A stretch of DNA of 64,000 bases. It comes from Sphingomonas bisphenolicum (GTDB lineage Bacteria > Pseudomonadota > Alphaproteobacteria > Sphingomonadales > Sphingomonadaceae). Every line of letters starts with the position of its first letter. Positions within the stretch are counted from its first letter, which is position 1. Of the stretch, positions 28,548 through 39,607 are shown piece by piece. Below the pieces are notes generated by a model that was not told the origin of the DNA, searched no databases, and saw nothing but the letters and a program-made list of their open reading frames with translations. Location: assembly GCF_024349785.1 (NCBI RefSeq), contig NZ_AP018817.1, positions 3,627,501-3,691,500 on the forward strand, read 5' to 3'. Position numbers and translations under genes: made by a program.

Positions 28548-28908
28548 TTCTTAACCATGATATTCGCCAGCGCCAGCATGCAGTTTGGCGGGCACGCGCT
28601 GTGATCCCATCATGGGACATCGGCCACCGCGCGCGACACCGCTGTCCTACAGTCCCGCAAGCTGATAGAGGAAAGGTAGCAAGCCATTGAAAGGCATGAA
28701 TTTTATGGAAAAACACTCACAGGCGACATGCATCATCTTCGTGAAGTTCCGGTCCAGCCGCGCACCCCGCCGCCCGCAACAAAATGACGCGGCCATAGCC
28801 GCCAACATGCGCAAAGCCTGACATGGGCGGCCAAAGGGAATAATATGTTTCGCTGACCGCCCCCAGCCTGTAAGGGGTCCGCTTCCACCGCCTTGAAGGA
28901 CCGTTGCA
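28548..28908. other. Intergenic region between L,D-transpeptidase and ilvD
   Basis: Divergent control region of 361 bp. A 41-codon frame (28696-28821, MNFMEKHSQATC...) is present but has poor ribosome-binding spacing and no branched-chain amino acid codon run, so it is not called a leader peptide. No hairpin of terminator type was seen. Confidence 0.5.
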
Positions 28909-30759
28909 ATGCCCGCCTACCGCTCCCGCACCACCACCCACGGCCGCAACATGGCGGGCGCGCGCGGGCTTTGGCGCGCGACGGGCATGAAGGACGAGGA
29001 TTTCGGCAAGCCGATCATCGCCATTGCCAATTCATTCACCCAGTTCGTGCCGGGCCATGTCCATCTGAAGGATCTGGGCCAGCTTGTCGCGCGGGAGATC
29101 GAGGCCGCGGGCGGCGTCGCCAAGGAATTCAACACCATCGCCGTCGATGACGGCATCGCCATGGGCCATGGCGGGATGCTCTATTCGCTGCCCAGTCGCG
29201 ACCTCATCGCCGACAGCGTCGAATATATGGTCAACGCCCATTGCGCCGACGCGATCGTCTGCATCTCCAACTGCGACAAGATCACGCCCGGCATGTTGAT
29301 GGCCGCCATGCGCCTCAATATCCCCGTCGTCTTCGTGTCGGGCGGGCCGATGGAAGCGGGCAAGGCCACCGTGCGCGGCAAGAAGGTCGCGCTCGACCTG
29401 GTCGACGCGATGGTCGTCGCCGCCGACGAAAATTACACTGACGAAGAAGTGCAGACGATCGAGCGTTCCGCCTGCCCGACCTGCGGCAGTTGTTCGGGCA
29501 TGTTCACCGCCAATTCGATGAACTGCCTGACCGAAGCCCTGGGCCTCTCGCTGCCGGGCAACGGTTCCACGCTGGCCACCCATGCGGACCGCGAACGGCT
29601 GTTCCGCGAAGCCGGTCATGTCATCGTCGACATCACCAAGCGCTATTATGAACAGGACGACGAGAGCGTCCTGCCGCGCAGCATCGCCAATTTCGCCGCG
29701 TTCGAAAACGCCATGAGCCTCGACATCGCCATGGGCGGGTCGTCCAACACCGTGCTGCACCTGCTCGCTGCCGCCTATGAAGGCGGGATCGACTTCACCA
29801 TGGCCGACATCGACCGTCTGTCGCGCCGCGTGCCGTGCCTGTGCAAGGTCGCGCCCGCCAAGAACGACGTCCATATGGAGGACGTCCATCGCGCCGGCGG
29901 CATCATGGCGATCCTGGGCGAACTGGAGCGCGCCGGCCTGATCGACGCCAGCCTGCCGACCGTCCATGCGCCGACCATGGCCGCCGCGCTCGCGCGCTGG
30001 GACATCGGTCGCACCAATAGCGAGGACGTGCGCAACTTCTACCGCGCCGCGCCCGGCGGCGTGCCGACCCAAACCGCATTCAGCCAGTCGAAGCGCTGGG
30101 AAGAGCTGGACACCGACCGCGAAAAGGGCGTGATCCGCTCGGCCGACCATGCCTTCTCCAAGGATGGCGGCCTGGCCGTGCTGTTCGGCAACCTCGCGCC
30201 CGAAGGCTGCATCGTCAAGACAGCGGGCGTGGACGAGAGCATCCTCGTCTTCCACGGCACCGCGCGCGTCTATGAAAGCCAGGACGCGGCGGTCGCGGGC
30301 ATCCTGGGCAACGAAGTCAAGGAAAAGGACGTCGTCGTCATCCGCTATGAAGGGCCAAAGGGCGGTCCCGGCATGCAGGAAATGCTCTACCCGACCAGCT
30401 ATCTGAAGTCGAAGGGACTGGGCAAGGCCTGCGCGCTCATCACCGACGGCCGCTTTTCCGGCGGCACGTCGGGCCTGTCGATCGGCCATGTCTCGCCGGA
30501 AGCGGCCGAAGGCGGCCTGATCGCACTGGTCCAGACCGGCGATCCGATCGTGATCGACATCCCGGCCCGCGTCATCAAGGTCGACCTGGACGACGCCCTG
30601 CTGGCCGAGCGCCGCGCGGAAATGGAATCGCGGGGGGCGAAGGCCTGGAAGCCCTTCGGCCGCAAGCGCGAAGTCTCGCCTGCCCTGCGCGCCTATGCCG
30701 CAATGACCACCAACGCCGCCAAAGGCGCGGTCCGCGACGTCAGCCAGATCGAGCGCTGA
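28909..30759 (+). CDS. ilvD: Dihydroxy-acid dehydratase
   Basis: A 616-residue Fe-S enzyme of valine/isoleucine biosynthesis. Cluster and active-site segments are [43 protein letters not shown] and the C-terminal [16 protein letters not shown]. Length and the N-terminus [23 protein letters not shown] match the biosynthetic IlvD branch, unlike the sugar-acid dehydratase at 9.1 kb. It is monocistronic here. A GAAGGA element precedes the ATG at 28909. Confidence 0.97.
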   Translation: MPAYRSRTTTHGRNMAGARGLWRATGMKDEDFGKPIIAIANSFTQFVPGHVHLKDLGQLVAREIEAAGGVAKEFNTIAVDDGIAMGHGGMLYSLPSRDLIADSVEYMVNAHCADAIVCISNCDKITPGMLMAAMRLNIPVVFVSGGPMEAGKATVRGKKVALDLVDAMVVAADENYTDEEVQTIERSACPTCGSCSGMFTANSMNCLTEALGLSLPGNGSTLATHADRERLFREAGHVIVDITKRYYEQDDESVLPRSIANFAAFENAMSLDIAMGGSSNTVLHLLAAAYEGGIDFTMADIDRLSRRVPCLCKVAPAKNDVHMEDVHRAGGIMAILGELERAGLIDASLPTVHAPTMAAALARWDIGRTNSEDVRNFYRAAPGGVPTQTAFSQSKRWEELDTDREKGVIRSADHAFSKDGGLAVLFGNLAPEGCIVKTAGVDESILVFHGTARVYESQDAAVAGILGNEVKEKDVVVIRYEGPKGGPGMQEMLYPTSYLKSKGLGKACALITDGRFSGGTSGLSIGHVSPEAAEGGLIALVQTGDPIVIDIPARVIKVDLDDALLAERRAEMESRGAKAWKPFGRKREVSPALRAYAAMTTNAAKGAVRDVSQIER

Positions 30760-30852
30760 TCCGATCACCAGGTCCGTCGCGGTCGACAGGCGCGGCGGAC
30801 CTGGGCGCTCGGCCGGGTAGGGACCGGCAAATTGCGGATGCAACCCATGTCC

Positions 30853-32865
30853 TCATAACTGGGCCAGGCAATTGGCGAGATCGCTTTGCTTGAACGGCTT
30901 GGTCAGGCGCGGCAAATCGGGCGAGATGCCCTTTCCTTCCGCATAGCCCGACACGACGAGCACACGCATACCGGGCCGCAACTCCCGCAGCTTCGTGGCA
31001 AGATCGGTACCCGTTATGCCCGGCATCAGATGATCGGTAACAAGCAGGTCTATCTCGTCGGACCCATGCATCAACCTGAGCGCTTCCTCGCCTGAATGCG
31101 CTTCCACGACCGTATATCCCAATTCGCTGAGCATGTGCGCCGTACTGGCGCGCACCAGATCCTCGTCATCCACCACCAGCGCGATCCCGCAATCGCGATG
31201 GCTGTCGTCGATCTCCAGCGGCGCCGACGCCTGTTCGGGGCGCGCATCCGTTGCCGGCAGCCACAGGTCGATGCGCGTACCCCGCCCCACCAGGCTGTCG
31301 ATGGACAGGCCGCCGCCCAGTTGCGCGGCGAGGCCGTGGACCATGGAAAGGCCAAGGCCGGTCCCCTGCCCGACGCCCTTGGTCGTGAAAAACGGCTCCA
31401 CAGCTTTAGCGATCGTGTCCGCATCCATCCCGGACCCGGTGTCGGTCACGCTCAGCCGCACATAGGCGCCCGGCCGCAATCGCGCCGCATTGCCGGGCTT
31501 GATCTGGTCCGGTGCCGCACCGATCGTCAGGGTTCCGCCATCGGGCATCGCATCGCGCGCGTTCACCGCCAGATTGAGGAGCGCCATCTCGATCTGGTTC
31601 GCGTCCGCCTTGGCCGGCGGCAGCGGATCGGCGATGTCTATCGCTACCCTGATCCGCGGCCCACAGGTGCTGGCGACCAGATCGAACAGATTTCCCACCA
31701 GATTGCCGATGTCGATCGCGGTCGCCTGCAACGGCTGGCGCCGGGCGAAGGCCAGCAACCGCTGCACCAGCGTGCGTGCGCGATCGGCCGACTGGACCGC
31801 CCCTTCGATCAACTTGCGTTCCCGTTCGGTGCCAACCCCGCGCCGCAGCAACAGGTCGAGGCTGCCCACGATCGGCGTGAGGAGGTTGTTGAAGTCGTGC
31901 GCAACACCACCCGTCAATTGCCCCATCGATTCCAGCTTCTGCGACTGGCGGAGCGCTTCCTGTGTACGTTCGAGCGCCTCGGTGCGCTCTACGACGCGCT
32001 CCTCCAGCGTTTCGTTGAGGCCCCTCAGCCGCTCCTCGCTCTCGCGCAGCGCCAGCTCCATCTGCCGCCGTTCGGAAATATCGTTGAACAGGACCGCGAC
32101 CCGTCCGGCGTCCGGATCGCCGACCCGAAATGCATAGACATCGTACCAGATATTTCCCAGCGCCTCGGCATGCTGCTCGAAACGCACGCGCTCGCCAGTC
32201 CTGGCAACGGCGCCATAGACGTCGAACCAGTGCTGCTCATGACCGGACACCATGGACCGCATCGTCCGACCCACGGCCCCCTGCAACCCGGTCTGGCGCT
32301 CGAAGGCGGGATTGGCCTCCACGAACATATAATCGATCGGGCGTCCGTCCGCGTCGAAGACCATGTCGATGATGCAGAAGCCTGCATCGATCGATTCGAA
32401 CAGCGATCGATATTTATCCGCGCCGCGATGCAGTTCCTCCAGCCGCGAACGTGCCTCATATTGACGCCGCCGGCCCCGCAGCGCCGACTGGGCGAGACTG
32501 ACCATGGTCGTGGGGTGGAAGGGCCGCTCCAGAAAGGTGACGTTGCCGAGCATGTCCAAAAACCGCTTGGCCGCCGGGTTGCGTTCGAGGCCGCCGCCCT
32601 TCTGGGTCAGCAGCACGAACGGAAAATCGGACCATTCCGGCTGCGCTTCCAGCCAGAGCGCGAGCGGATTGAGATTGGCCGTCCGCAGGCCTTCTTCGGT
32701 AAGGAGCGCGAAACCCGCTCCCCGTTCCAGCTCGCCGACAAGATCTCGCAATGCGTTGACGACCGTCGACCCCAACCCCGCATCGGTCAGGATCGACGCC
32801 GCAATAGCAGCGTCGCGCCCATGGGGCGCCAGGATGATCGCGCGTTCGGAGAAATGTGGGCTCAC
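30853..32865 (-). CDS. Hybrid histidine kinase paired with KaiC-like protein
   Basis: A 670-residue hybrid kinase. Residues 1-125 form a receiver-like fold without the acceptor Asp (pseudo-receiver), followed by a PAS domain (~150-265), a coiled helix, the H-box GVAHDFNNLL with His 323, HATPase motifs (NLAVNARDAMPDGG, DTGSGM, GTGLGLSMV) and a C-terminal receiver (acceptor in LVTDHLMPG near 600, LTKPF). Start is GTG, overlapping the KaiC-like stop as GTGA, so the two are translated together. It probably reads the state of the KaiC-like ATPase; this is inferred from linkage. Confidence 0.9.
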   Translation of the reverse strand: MSPHFSERAIILAPHGRDAAIAASILTDAGLGSTVVNALRDLVGELERGAGFALLTEEGLRTANLNPLALWLEAQPEWSDFPFVLLTQKGGGLERNPAAKRFLDMLGNVTFLERPFHPTTMVSLAQSALRGRRRQYEARSRLEELHRGADKYRSLFESIDAGFCIIDMVFDADGRPIDYMFVEANPAFERQTGLQGAVGRTMRSMVSGHEQHWFDVYGAVARTGERVRFEQHAEALGNIWYDVYAFRVGDPDAGRVAVLFNDISERRQMELALRESEERLRGLNETLEERVVERTEALERTQEALRQSQKLESMGQLTGGVAHDFNNLLTPIVGSLDLLLRRGVGTERERKLIEGAVQSADRARTLVQRLLAFARRQPLQATAIDIGNLVGNLFDLVASTCGPRIRVAIDIADPLPPAKADANQIEMALLNLAVNARDAMPDGGTLTIGAAPDQIKPGNAARLRPGAYVRLSVTDTGSGMDADTIAKAVEPFFTTKGVGQGTGLGLSMVHGLAAQLGGGLSIDSLVGRGTRIDLWLPATDARPEQASAPLEIDDSHRDCGIALVVDDEDLVRASTAHMLSELGYTVVEAHSGEEALRLMHGSDEIDLLVTDHLMPGITGTDLATKLRELRPGMRVLVVSGYAEGKGISPDLPRLTKPFKQSDLANCLAQL

Positions 32866-34358
32866 CGAGCCTCGTCTTCCAGCAAGGGAGTCGCGCCCTG
32901 TCCGCCGACGAAATTGGGCACGCCCCGCAACACGCCCTGAAAGCCGATCAATGGTTCGCCCAGACGAATGCCATAGCTGCCGATGCGGAACTCACGGATC
33001 GTATCCTCATGCGCACCTGTGCGCTTCTTGATGATCGAAATGGCGCGCCGCACGCGCCCGGAAGCCTCGAAATAACGTAGCAGCACTACGGTGTCGGCCA
33101 GATAGGTCACGTCGACAGGCGCTTTCATGTCACCGACCAGGCCGTGCTGCGCCACTGTCAGGAAGGTCGTCGCCCCCTGTCGGTTCAGATATTGCAGCAA
33201 TTCGTGCATGTGCAGGACCAAAGCATTCTCTTCCGGCATCGCCGCCTGATACCCGTTCAGGCTGTCGATGATGATCGTACGGACCTTGTGCTGTTCGACA
33301 CAGGTACGCACGCGTTGGGAGAACTCCCCAGGGGACAATTCGGCCGCATCCACCTGTTCGATGAAGAGATTGCCGCTATCGACCATGGCCTGCATGTCGA
33401 TGCCCAGCCCGATCGCGCGGTTGAACAACAGGCCGATTTCTTCGTCGAACACGAACATCGCCGCCCGTTCGCCGCGCGCAATCGCCGCCGCGACGAAGAT
33501 GAGGGCAAGCAACGACTTGCCGGTCCCGGCCGGACCCAGGACCAGGACGCTCGATCCCCGTTCAATCCCCCCGCCCAGCAGCGCGTCCAGTGCGGGCGAA
33601 TCGCTCCGCAACACGTCGCGCACGAACTCCGTCTTATGTTCAGCCGACACCAGCCTGGGAAAGACCCGTACGCCGCCGGTATCGATGATGAAATCGTGGA
33701 AACCGCCGCGGAACCGGCGCCCTCTATATTTGATGACGCGCAGCCGCCGCCGCTCGGGCCCATATTCTGGGGACAATTCTTCCAGGCGGATCACGCCATG
33801 CGCGACGCTATGGACCGTCTTGTCGGCAACGTCGGCGGTCAGGTCGTCCAGCATCAGCACCGTAGCGTTCTGCGTCGAGAAGAAATGCTTGAGCGCGAGG
33901 ATCTGACGGCGGTAGCGCAGCGAACTCTGCGCGAGCAGGCGAATTTCCGACAGGCTGTCCAGCACGACCCGGTCGGGCTTCACCCTCTCGAACATTTCGA
34001 AGATACGCCGCGTGGTCTCCCCCAATTCCAGGTCGGACGAATAGAGCAGGCTTTGTTGCTGGTCCTCGTCCAGCAGACTTTCGGGCGGGACCAGTTCGAA
34101 AAGGTCGATACCGGTGAGATCCCAGCCGTGCGACTGTGCGCTGTCGCGCATTTCGTCTTCCGTCTCAGACAGCGTGACATAGAGGCATTTTTCGCCACGC
34201 ATCGCGCCTTCCATCAGGAACTGGGTGGCGATCGTCGTCTTGCCGGTCCCCGGGCTGCCTTCCAGCAGGAAGACCCGGCCGCGCGTCAATCCACCCGCCA
34301 GGATATCGTCCAGGCCCCCAACACCGATGAGAGCAGGTACGGTGGCAGCGTGGGTCAT
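32862..34358 (-). CDS. KaiC-like double RecA ATPase
   Basis: A 498-residue protein with two RecA/KaiC domains: CI with Walker A GSPGTGKTT near 34 and VVLDSLSE as Walker B, CII with GPAGTGKS near 277 and TIIIDSLNGY. KaiC proteins switch phosphorylation state in circadian or timing systems. In CI the usual Glu-Glu pair is Ser-Glu (TLSETED); in CII a DEE is kept. The C-terminus (FQGVLRGVP) is shortened compared with cyanobacterial KaiC and lacks the known Ser/Thr phosphosite pair as far as can be seen. No kaiA or kaiB is present. It overlaps the hybrid kinase gene, suggesting a KaiC-kinase signalling pair. Confidence 0.88.
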   Translation of the reverse strand: MTHAATVPALIGVGGLDDILAGGLTRGRVFLLEGSPGTGKTTIATQFLMEGAMRGEKCLYVTLSETEDEMRDSAQSHGWDLTGIDLFELVPPESLLDEDQQQSLLYSSDLELGETTRRIFEMFERVKPDRVVLDSLSEIRLLAQSSLRYRRQILALKHFFSTQNATVLMLDDLTADVADKTVHSVAHGVIRLEELSPEYGPERRRLRVIKYRGRRFRGGFHDFIIDTGGVRVFPRLVSAEHKTEFVRDVLRSDSPALDALLGGGIERGSSVLVLGPAGTGKSLLALIFVAAAIARGERAAMFVFDEEIGLLFNRAIGLGIDMQAMVDSGNLFIEQVDAAELSPGEFSQRVRTCVEQHKVRTIIIDSLNGYQAAMPEENALVLHMHELLQYLNRQGATTFLTVAQHGLVGDMKAPVDVTYLADTVVLLRYFEASGRVRRAISIIKKRTGAHEDTIREFRIGSYGIRLGEPLIGFQGVLRGVPNFVGGQGATPLLEDEAR

Positions 34359-34606
34359 GCTCTTGTTCCTTGTAGTTCCACAGGCTCATCGAGCTAACAC
34401 AGCCGCCTTGCCGGCAAAATCGATCTCAGCCTGATCCATATCAAGAACAACGCAAACCCCGTTTATTTCCTGCGGAGCCCGGCCCATTTCAACAACGCCC
34501 CTCTCTCCACTCCGGTGACCCCGACAATCAGGCAATCCGCCGTGCCGCCATTGTATCGCGACCCGAGCGCCCCATAGCGGCCCGACTGCCATTCCCTGAG
34601 GATTAG

Positions 34607-35644
<1,038 letters not shown>

Positions 35645-35689
35645 GCGGACCTCTCGCCCCTTACCCGCCGCGCTACCGCAGCGATCCTG

Positions 35690-36595
35690 TCAATTGCCTG
35701 GGAACGACTTCCCGTCGCTTCCCGTGGATGCTCGCCATCGAAGTTCGGCCAGCTCGACCGGTGGAAGGCCGACGCGCTGCGCCGATTGATTGGCATATTG
35801 CAGGAATCGCTTGGCCCGTTTCGGGACACCGACACGCAGCCATGCCAACGCCACGATCGGGCGCCATGCCGCAAGCCTTTCCGGCGGCACGTCACCTATG
35901 CCCCGATAGGCTCGCTGACATGCTCTTGTTGCCCAATCACGCCATATGCCAACGACCAGCCCCGTCGGTCCGACACCAAAGCGCATGAGCATGTCCATGC
36001 GCACCAGATCGGCGGCCGGATCCCCCCTAGCCGCCTTCGACCAATCGACCAGTATCAGCGCCTCATCCGCCAGCATGACATTGCCGATGTGCAAATCCCC
36101 ATGGAGCAGGCGATCCCCGTCGGGCAGGGACTCAAGATATTCAATAGCGGGCAACTTCACACGGTCCGGCAGGGGGCCGTGCAGCATGTCGGTGCGGCAT
36201 ACGTCCTTGAAACTTCGCAAACCGTCCGGGACAACCATATGCATCTGCCGGCATAGCATCATCCAGCGTCGCAAAAGGCGTTCGCCCCGCAATGGGCGCC
36301 GACGCAATTCATCGGCCATGCTGACGCCATGGACGCGCGGATACAAAATGGCCCGCGCGCCGTCATATCGTACAAAATCGAGTGCAGCAGGCACCGGCAG
36401 CCCGGCCCGCGCCGCCAATCGCGACGCGAAAGCCTCACGCTCTATCATCGAATCGGCCGCCTGATCGTCGAACAGCTTCAATACATGATCCGTACCCAGT
36501 GCGAGCAACTGCCCACTCGCGCCCCGCGCGATCGTGGCAAGCGATGGATCGCCGACCGGGTCCAGACCGATGTCCGCCAATCTATGGAACTGCAT
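35690..36595 (-). CDS. Aminoglycoside phosphotransferase-like small-molecule kinase
   Basis: A 301-residue protein kinase-like-fold enzyme of the APH/choline kinase superfamily. The nucleotide-binding lobe has ASGQLLALGTDHVLKLF, the catalytic loop is LLHGDLHIGNVM (near residue 166) and the metal-binding motif is LILVDWSKA. The N-lobe is short and there is no resistance-type signature, so it probably phosphorylates a cell metabolite or lipid-linked head group. ATG at 36595. It is convergent with mreB and divergent from the first glycosyltransferase. Confidence 0.8.
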   Translation of the reverse strand: MQFHRLADIGLDPVGDPSLATIARGASGQLLALGTDHVLKLFDDQAADSMIEREAFASRLAARAGLPVPAALDFVRYDGARAILYPRVHGVSMADELRRRPLRGERLLRRWMMLCRQMHMVVPDGLRSFKDVCRTDMLHGPLPDRVKLPAIEYLESLPDGDRLLHGDLHIGNVMLADEALILVDWSKAARGDPAADLVRMDMLMRFGVGPTGLVVGIWRDWATRACQRAYRGIGDVPPERLAAWRPIVALAWLRVGVPKRAKRFLQYANQSAQRVGLPPVELAELRWRASTGSDGKSFPGN

Positions 36596-36921
36596 CAAAT
36601 GCGCTTAAGAGCCAAATGTTCGCACGACGTCGCAATCCCGATTTCACTGCCGCGCGCTCCAATCCAGCCCGGTCGATCGAACTCAAACCATAGGCGATCG
36701 GTTCGCAACCGCATCATAGCGCGCATATACTTCATCACCTCATCCATGCTCCTGCGGCAAGCGGATTGCGGAAAAGTCCCGATCTGCCTAAAGTCATGGG
36801 CGACACCGACCGGATAACCCATATGCCACGCATCTGCGATGCTCAATCGTCGGATCAAACAATCTCATAAGCGAGAAGTCATGCATTTCATTTGTGCGGC
36901 GGCCTTCCGGCCGATTTTAGC
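36596..36921. other. Intergenic region at the left edge of the capsule locus
   Basis: About 326 bp between divergent genes. It should hold promoters for both. No clear -35/-10 pair, repeat, RNA gene or hairpin was recognised. Confidence 0.45.
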
Positions 36922-38130
36922 ATGAGGCTTCTGGTCGATGGTTTCAATATGGCGCTCCGCAAAGGAACCGGCATAGCGTCCTATGGCCGCAGTTTCCTGC
37001 AAGCGGCCCATGATCTGGGCCACAGAACCGAATTGCTGTTGGGAGAAAGCCTGACGGACGCGCCAACGCCGACCGCCCGGAAAATCATCGACTATCTCAT
37101 GTCGCCTCTCGGCCATCGACCTCGCTCGATATCGCGCGACGACCTGTCGATTGGGTTGCAGGCTCTTTCCCCGGCCGTCGACGCTTACTGGAACAAAGCG
37201 CGCCTTTTCCGGGCCGCTCGCGGCGCCTTCCGACGGACTGGCCTGTTCACCCCGGTAAGAATGCCGGGTGTGGACGTCGCGCATTGGACCTACCCCCTGC
37301 CTCTGTTCGTTCCGGGCGCGCGAAACATCTATACCATTCATGATATCGTCCCGATCAAATTTCCCGCAATGTCCTCCGGCAGCGAGGATTATCTGCGCAC
37401 CTGCCACGCCATCACAAAGCGGGCAGACCATATTTTGACCGTGTCCGAGGCGTCTCGCACCGACCTCATCGAACATTTCGCCCTCGATCCGGAACGCATT
37501 TCCAACAGCTATCAGGCGCTGAGTGCCTGGCATGGGATTGCGACGGAAGAGAACGAAACCATCGACCGGCTGCTGGGCCGCTGGCAGTTGACGGATCGAG
37601 GCTATTTCCTGTTCTTCGGCGCCATAGAGCCGAAAAAGAATGTCGCACGCCTGCTTGAGGCATTCGTGACGTCAGAAAGCGAAGCCCCTTTGGTCCTCGT
37701 TTCAGGCGGGGGGTGGGACAATGCAACGGAACGGGCGATGCTGGAGCGATTGATGGTGGCAGGCGCGCATCCGCGCATCATCCTCATCGACTATCTGCCG
37801 CGCAGCGAGCTTGCGCACATCATCCGACATGCACGCGCTACGATTTTCCCCAGTCTCTACGAAGGCTTCGGGCTTCCCGCCCTCGAATCCATGGCGATGG
37901 GAACCCCGGTCATCACATCCGATCGGGGGGCGCTGCCGGAAATCGTCGGGGATGCGGCACTGCTCATCGACCCGCTGTCCGTAGGATCGATCAGCGACGC
38001 CATACGGCGTATCAATAACGATGCAGTGCTGAGGGATAGTTTGAAATACAAGGGCGTACAGCGCGCCCAGCTTTTCTCGATGGATGCCTATCGTGTGCGG
38101 ATAGGAAAGCTTTTCGAGCGATGGAGCTGA
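36922..38130 (+). CDS. Group 1 (GT4) glycosyltransferase
   Basis: A 402-residue GT-B retaining glycosyltransferase. The start MRLLVDGFNMALRKGTGIASYGRSF is the usual N-domain opening; the C-domain has FFGAIEPKKNVARLLEAF (nucleotide-sugar binding) and the EGFGLPALESMAMGTPVI motif (E-x7-E), then LPEIVGDAAL. Likely uses GDP-mannose or a similar donor at the cytoplasmic face of the inner membrane. An upstream TTG (36892) is in frame but the ATG at 36922 is the family start. First gene of the capsule locus on this strand. Confidence 0.85.
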   Translation: MRLLVDGFNMALRKGTGIASYGRSFLQAAHDLGHRTELLLGESLTDAPTPTARKIIDYLMSPLGHRPRSISRDDLSIGLQALSPAVDAYWNKARLFRAARGAFRRTGLFTPVRMPGVDVAHWTYPLPLFVPGARNIYTIHDIVPIKFPAMSSGSEDYLRTCHAITKRADHILTVSEASRTDLIEHFALDPERISNSYQALSAWHGIATEENETIDRLLGRWQLTDRGYFLFFGAIEPKKNVARLLEAFVTSESEAPLVLVSGGGWDNATERAMLERLMVAGAHPRIILIDYLPRSELAHIIRHARATIFPSLYEGFGLPALESMAMGTPVITSDRGALPEIVGDAALLIDPLSVGSISDAIRRINNDAVLRDSLKYKGVQRAQLFSMDAYRVRIGKLFERWS

Positions 38131-38218
38131 TACGATTTGGCCTTTCACCCGAACCGAGGAGCGCGTAACTAGGGAGCGGCCAATTTGCTTTGGACATATT
38201 CATATTGGGGATCCCGTT

Positions 38219-39475
38219 TTGATCATCTACCCTACCGGCATAGCGACCTGCGCGCGCCTGCCCCTGATTATGGCGCTTACCCTATCGACTTTCGCGACGA
38301 CGGGCTGCAGTTCCTTCAGCGCCATGGGACCATCGAGCCGCGATGTCGTCCATGCGGCACAGGCGCCGGATGGAGCGCAGGTCTATCTGATCGATCTTAC
38401 GAAGGACAATGTGAATTCGGCGCAGAACGCCATGAATGGTGCAGGCTTTGCCGACACGATGGGCGGCGCCCTGCCCGTTGGAACCATCATTCATGCCGGC
38501 GATGTACTGAGCATAGCAATCTGGGAAGCTCCGCCCGCCGTTCTTTTCAACGCCACCCCATCCTCAACCCGCAGCATCGGGGAAGGATCGGCGCTGGCGC
38601 AAGGCAATGGCAGCAGCACGGCCCGCCAGTCCAGCTTTCCCGATCAGGTCGTCATTTCCGACGGCACGATCTCCGTGCCATTCGCCGGCCAGATTCCGGT
38701 GGAAGGACGAACCACACGACAGGTTGCGAATGAAATTGCCCGTCGCCTCCGGGGGAAAGCGCATATGCCCCAGGTGGAAGTCGCATTTTCGCGCAACGCG
38801 TCTGCCACCGCAACAATGGTGGGGGAATTCGAGAATAACGGCGTCATCCCGCTGACCGCAAAGGGTGAGCGGGTGCTGGACGCCATCGCCCTGAGCGGCG
38901 GCACCAAGCAGCCCATAAACAAGACCACCATCCAGATCACACGAGCCGGGGTCGCCAGATCTCTACCGCTGGAAACGATCATTCGCGACCCCCGCCAGAA
39001 TGTCGTCCTCGCGCCCGGCGATATCATGTCTGCCTATTTCCAGCCGCTCAGCTTCACCGCCTTGGGCGCAATCGGTCAGAGCAGGGAGGTATCGTTCGAA
39101 TCCACCGGCCTCAGTCTGATCGAGGCATTGGGTCGTGTGGGCGGCCTTCACGAAGATAAGGCCAATCCTGCTGGCGCTTTCCTGTTCCGCTTCGAAGACG
39201 CGCGTGCTCTCGGTTTAGACCCTGCCAATCCAGTCCGCCAAACGGAAAAAGGTCCGGTGCGGGTTGCTGTGGATGCGCAAGGACGAGTGGGCGTCATCTA
39301 TCGCGTGAATTTACGTGATCCGGCAACATTCTTTGCCGCGCAGAACTTCGCGATGCGCGACAAGGACATCCTGTATGTGTCCAATGCGCCGATCGTCGAT
39401 GTACAAAAATTCGTCGGCATTATCTCTTCGACGATCTTCCCGATCATTTCCCTCAATAACGCCATCACCAGATAA
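38219..39475 (+). CDS. Outer-membrane polysaccharide export (OPX) lipoprotein
   Basis: A 418-residue Wza/KpsD/CtrA-class exporter that forms the outer-membrane channel for capsule. After a signal sequence with lipobox-like FATTGC comes the Poly_export domain (AGDVLSIAIWEAP; VISDGTISVPFAGQIPVEG; ARRLRGKAHMPQVEV), then SLBB domains (VVLAPGDIMSAYF, LSLIEALGRVGGL, DKDILYVSNAP) and a C-terminal hydrophobic helix (IISSTIFPIISLNN). The TTG at 38219 is preferred because an internal ATG at 38270 would truncate the signal. It fits the ABC-type exporter at the end of the window. Confidence 0.88.
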   Translation: MIIYPTGIATCARLPLIMALTLSTFATTGCSSFSAMGPSSRDVVHAAQAPDGAQVYLIDLTKDNVNSAQNAMNGAGFADTMGGALPVGTIIHAGDVLSIAIWEAPPAVLFNATPSSTRSIGEGSALAQGNGSSTARQSSFPDQVVISDGTISVPFAGQIPVEGRTTRQVANEIARRLRGKAHMPQVEVAFSRNASATATMVGEFENNGVIPLTAKGERVLDAIALSGGTKQPINKTTIQITRAGVARSLPLETIIRDPRQNVVLAPGDIMSAYFQPLSFTALGAIGQSREVSFESTGLSLIEALGRVGGLHEDKANPAGAFLFRFEDARALGLDPANPVRQTEKGPVRVAVDAQGRVGVIYRVNLRDPATFFAAQNFAMRDKDILYVSNAPIVDVQKFVGIISSTIFPIISLNNAITR

Positions 39476-39499
39476 CGCCGGCAACGGCATTGTCGAAAC

Positions 39500-39543
39500 A
39501 GAAGGAGCGGGACCGGCATAGACATGCCAGTCCCGTTCCTTCT
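39500..39543. terminator. Long hairpin between convergent capsule genes
   Basis: A 20-bp stem with two mismatches (39500-39519 with 39524-39543) around AGAC. Probable bidirectional terminator between the OPX gene and the large glycosyltransferase gene; the T run is imperfect. Confidence 0.65.
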
Positions 39544-39607
39544 GTCTCATTCTTGCGCTTCACTCGAGAGCGCAGCGGGGGCGTCGAATCGGCCCTTGCG
39601 CCGCCCG

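Noticed and set aside
28696..28821. 41-codon frame upstream of ilvD as leader peptide
   Set aside because: No run of branched-chain codons and no terminator/antiterminator pair.
29032..30843. 603-codon frame antisense to ilvD
   Set aside because: Shadow of a high-GC coding strand; ilvD on the plus strand is complete and conserved.
31096..32940. 614-codon frame antisense to the hybrid kinase
   Set aside because: Composition of a mirror frame, rich in R, H, Q; the minus-strand kinase has all its motifs.
34386..34592. 68-codon frame upstream of the KaiC-like gene
   Set aside because: Too short and without a recognised family; weak start.
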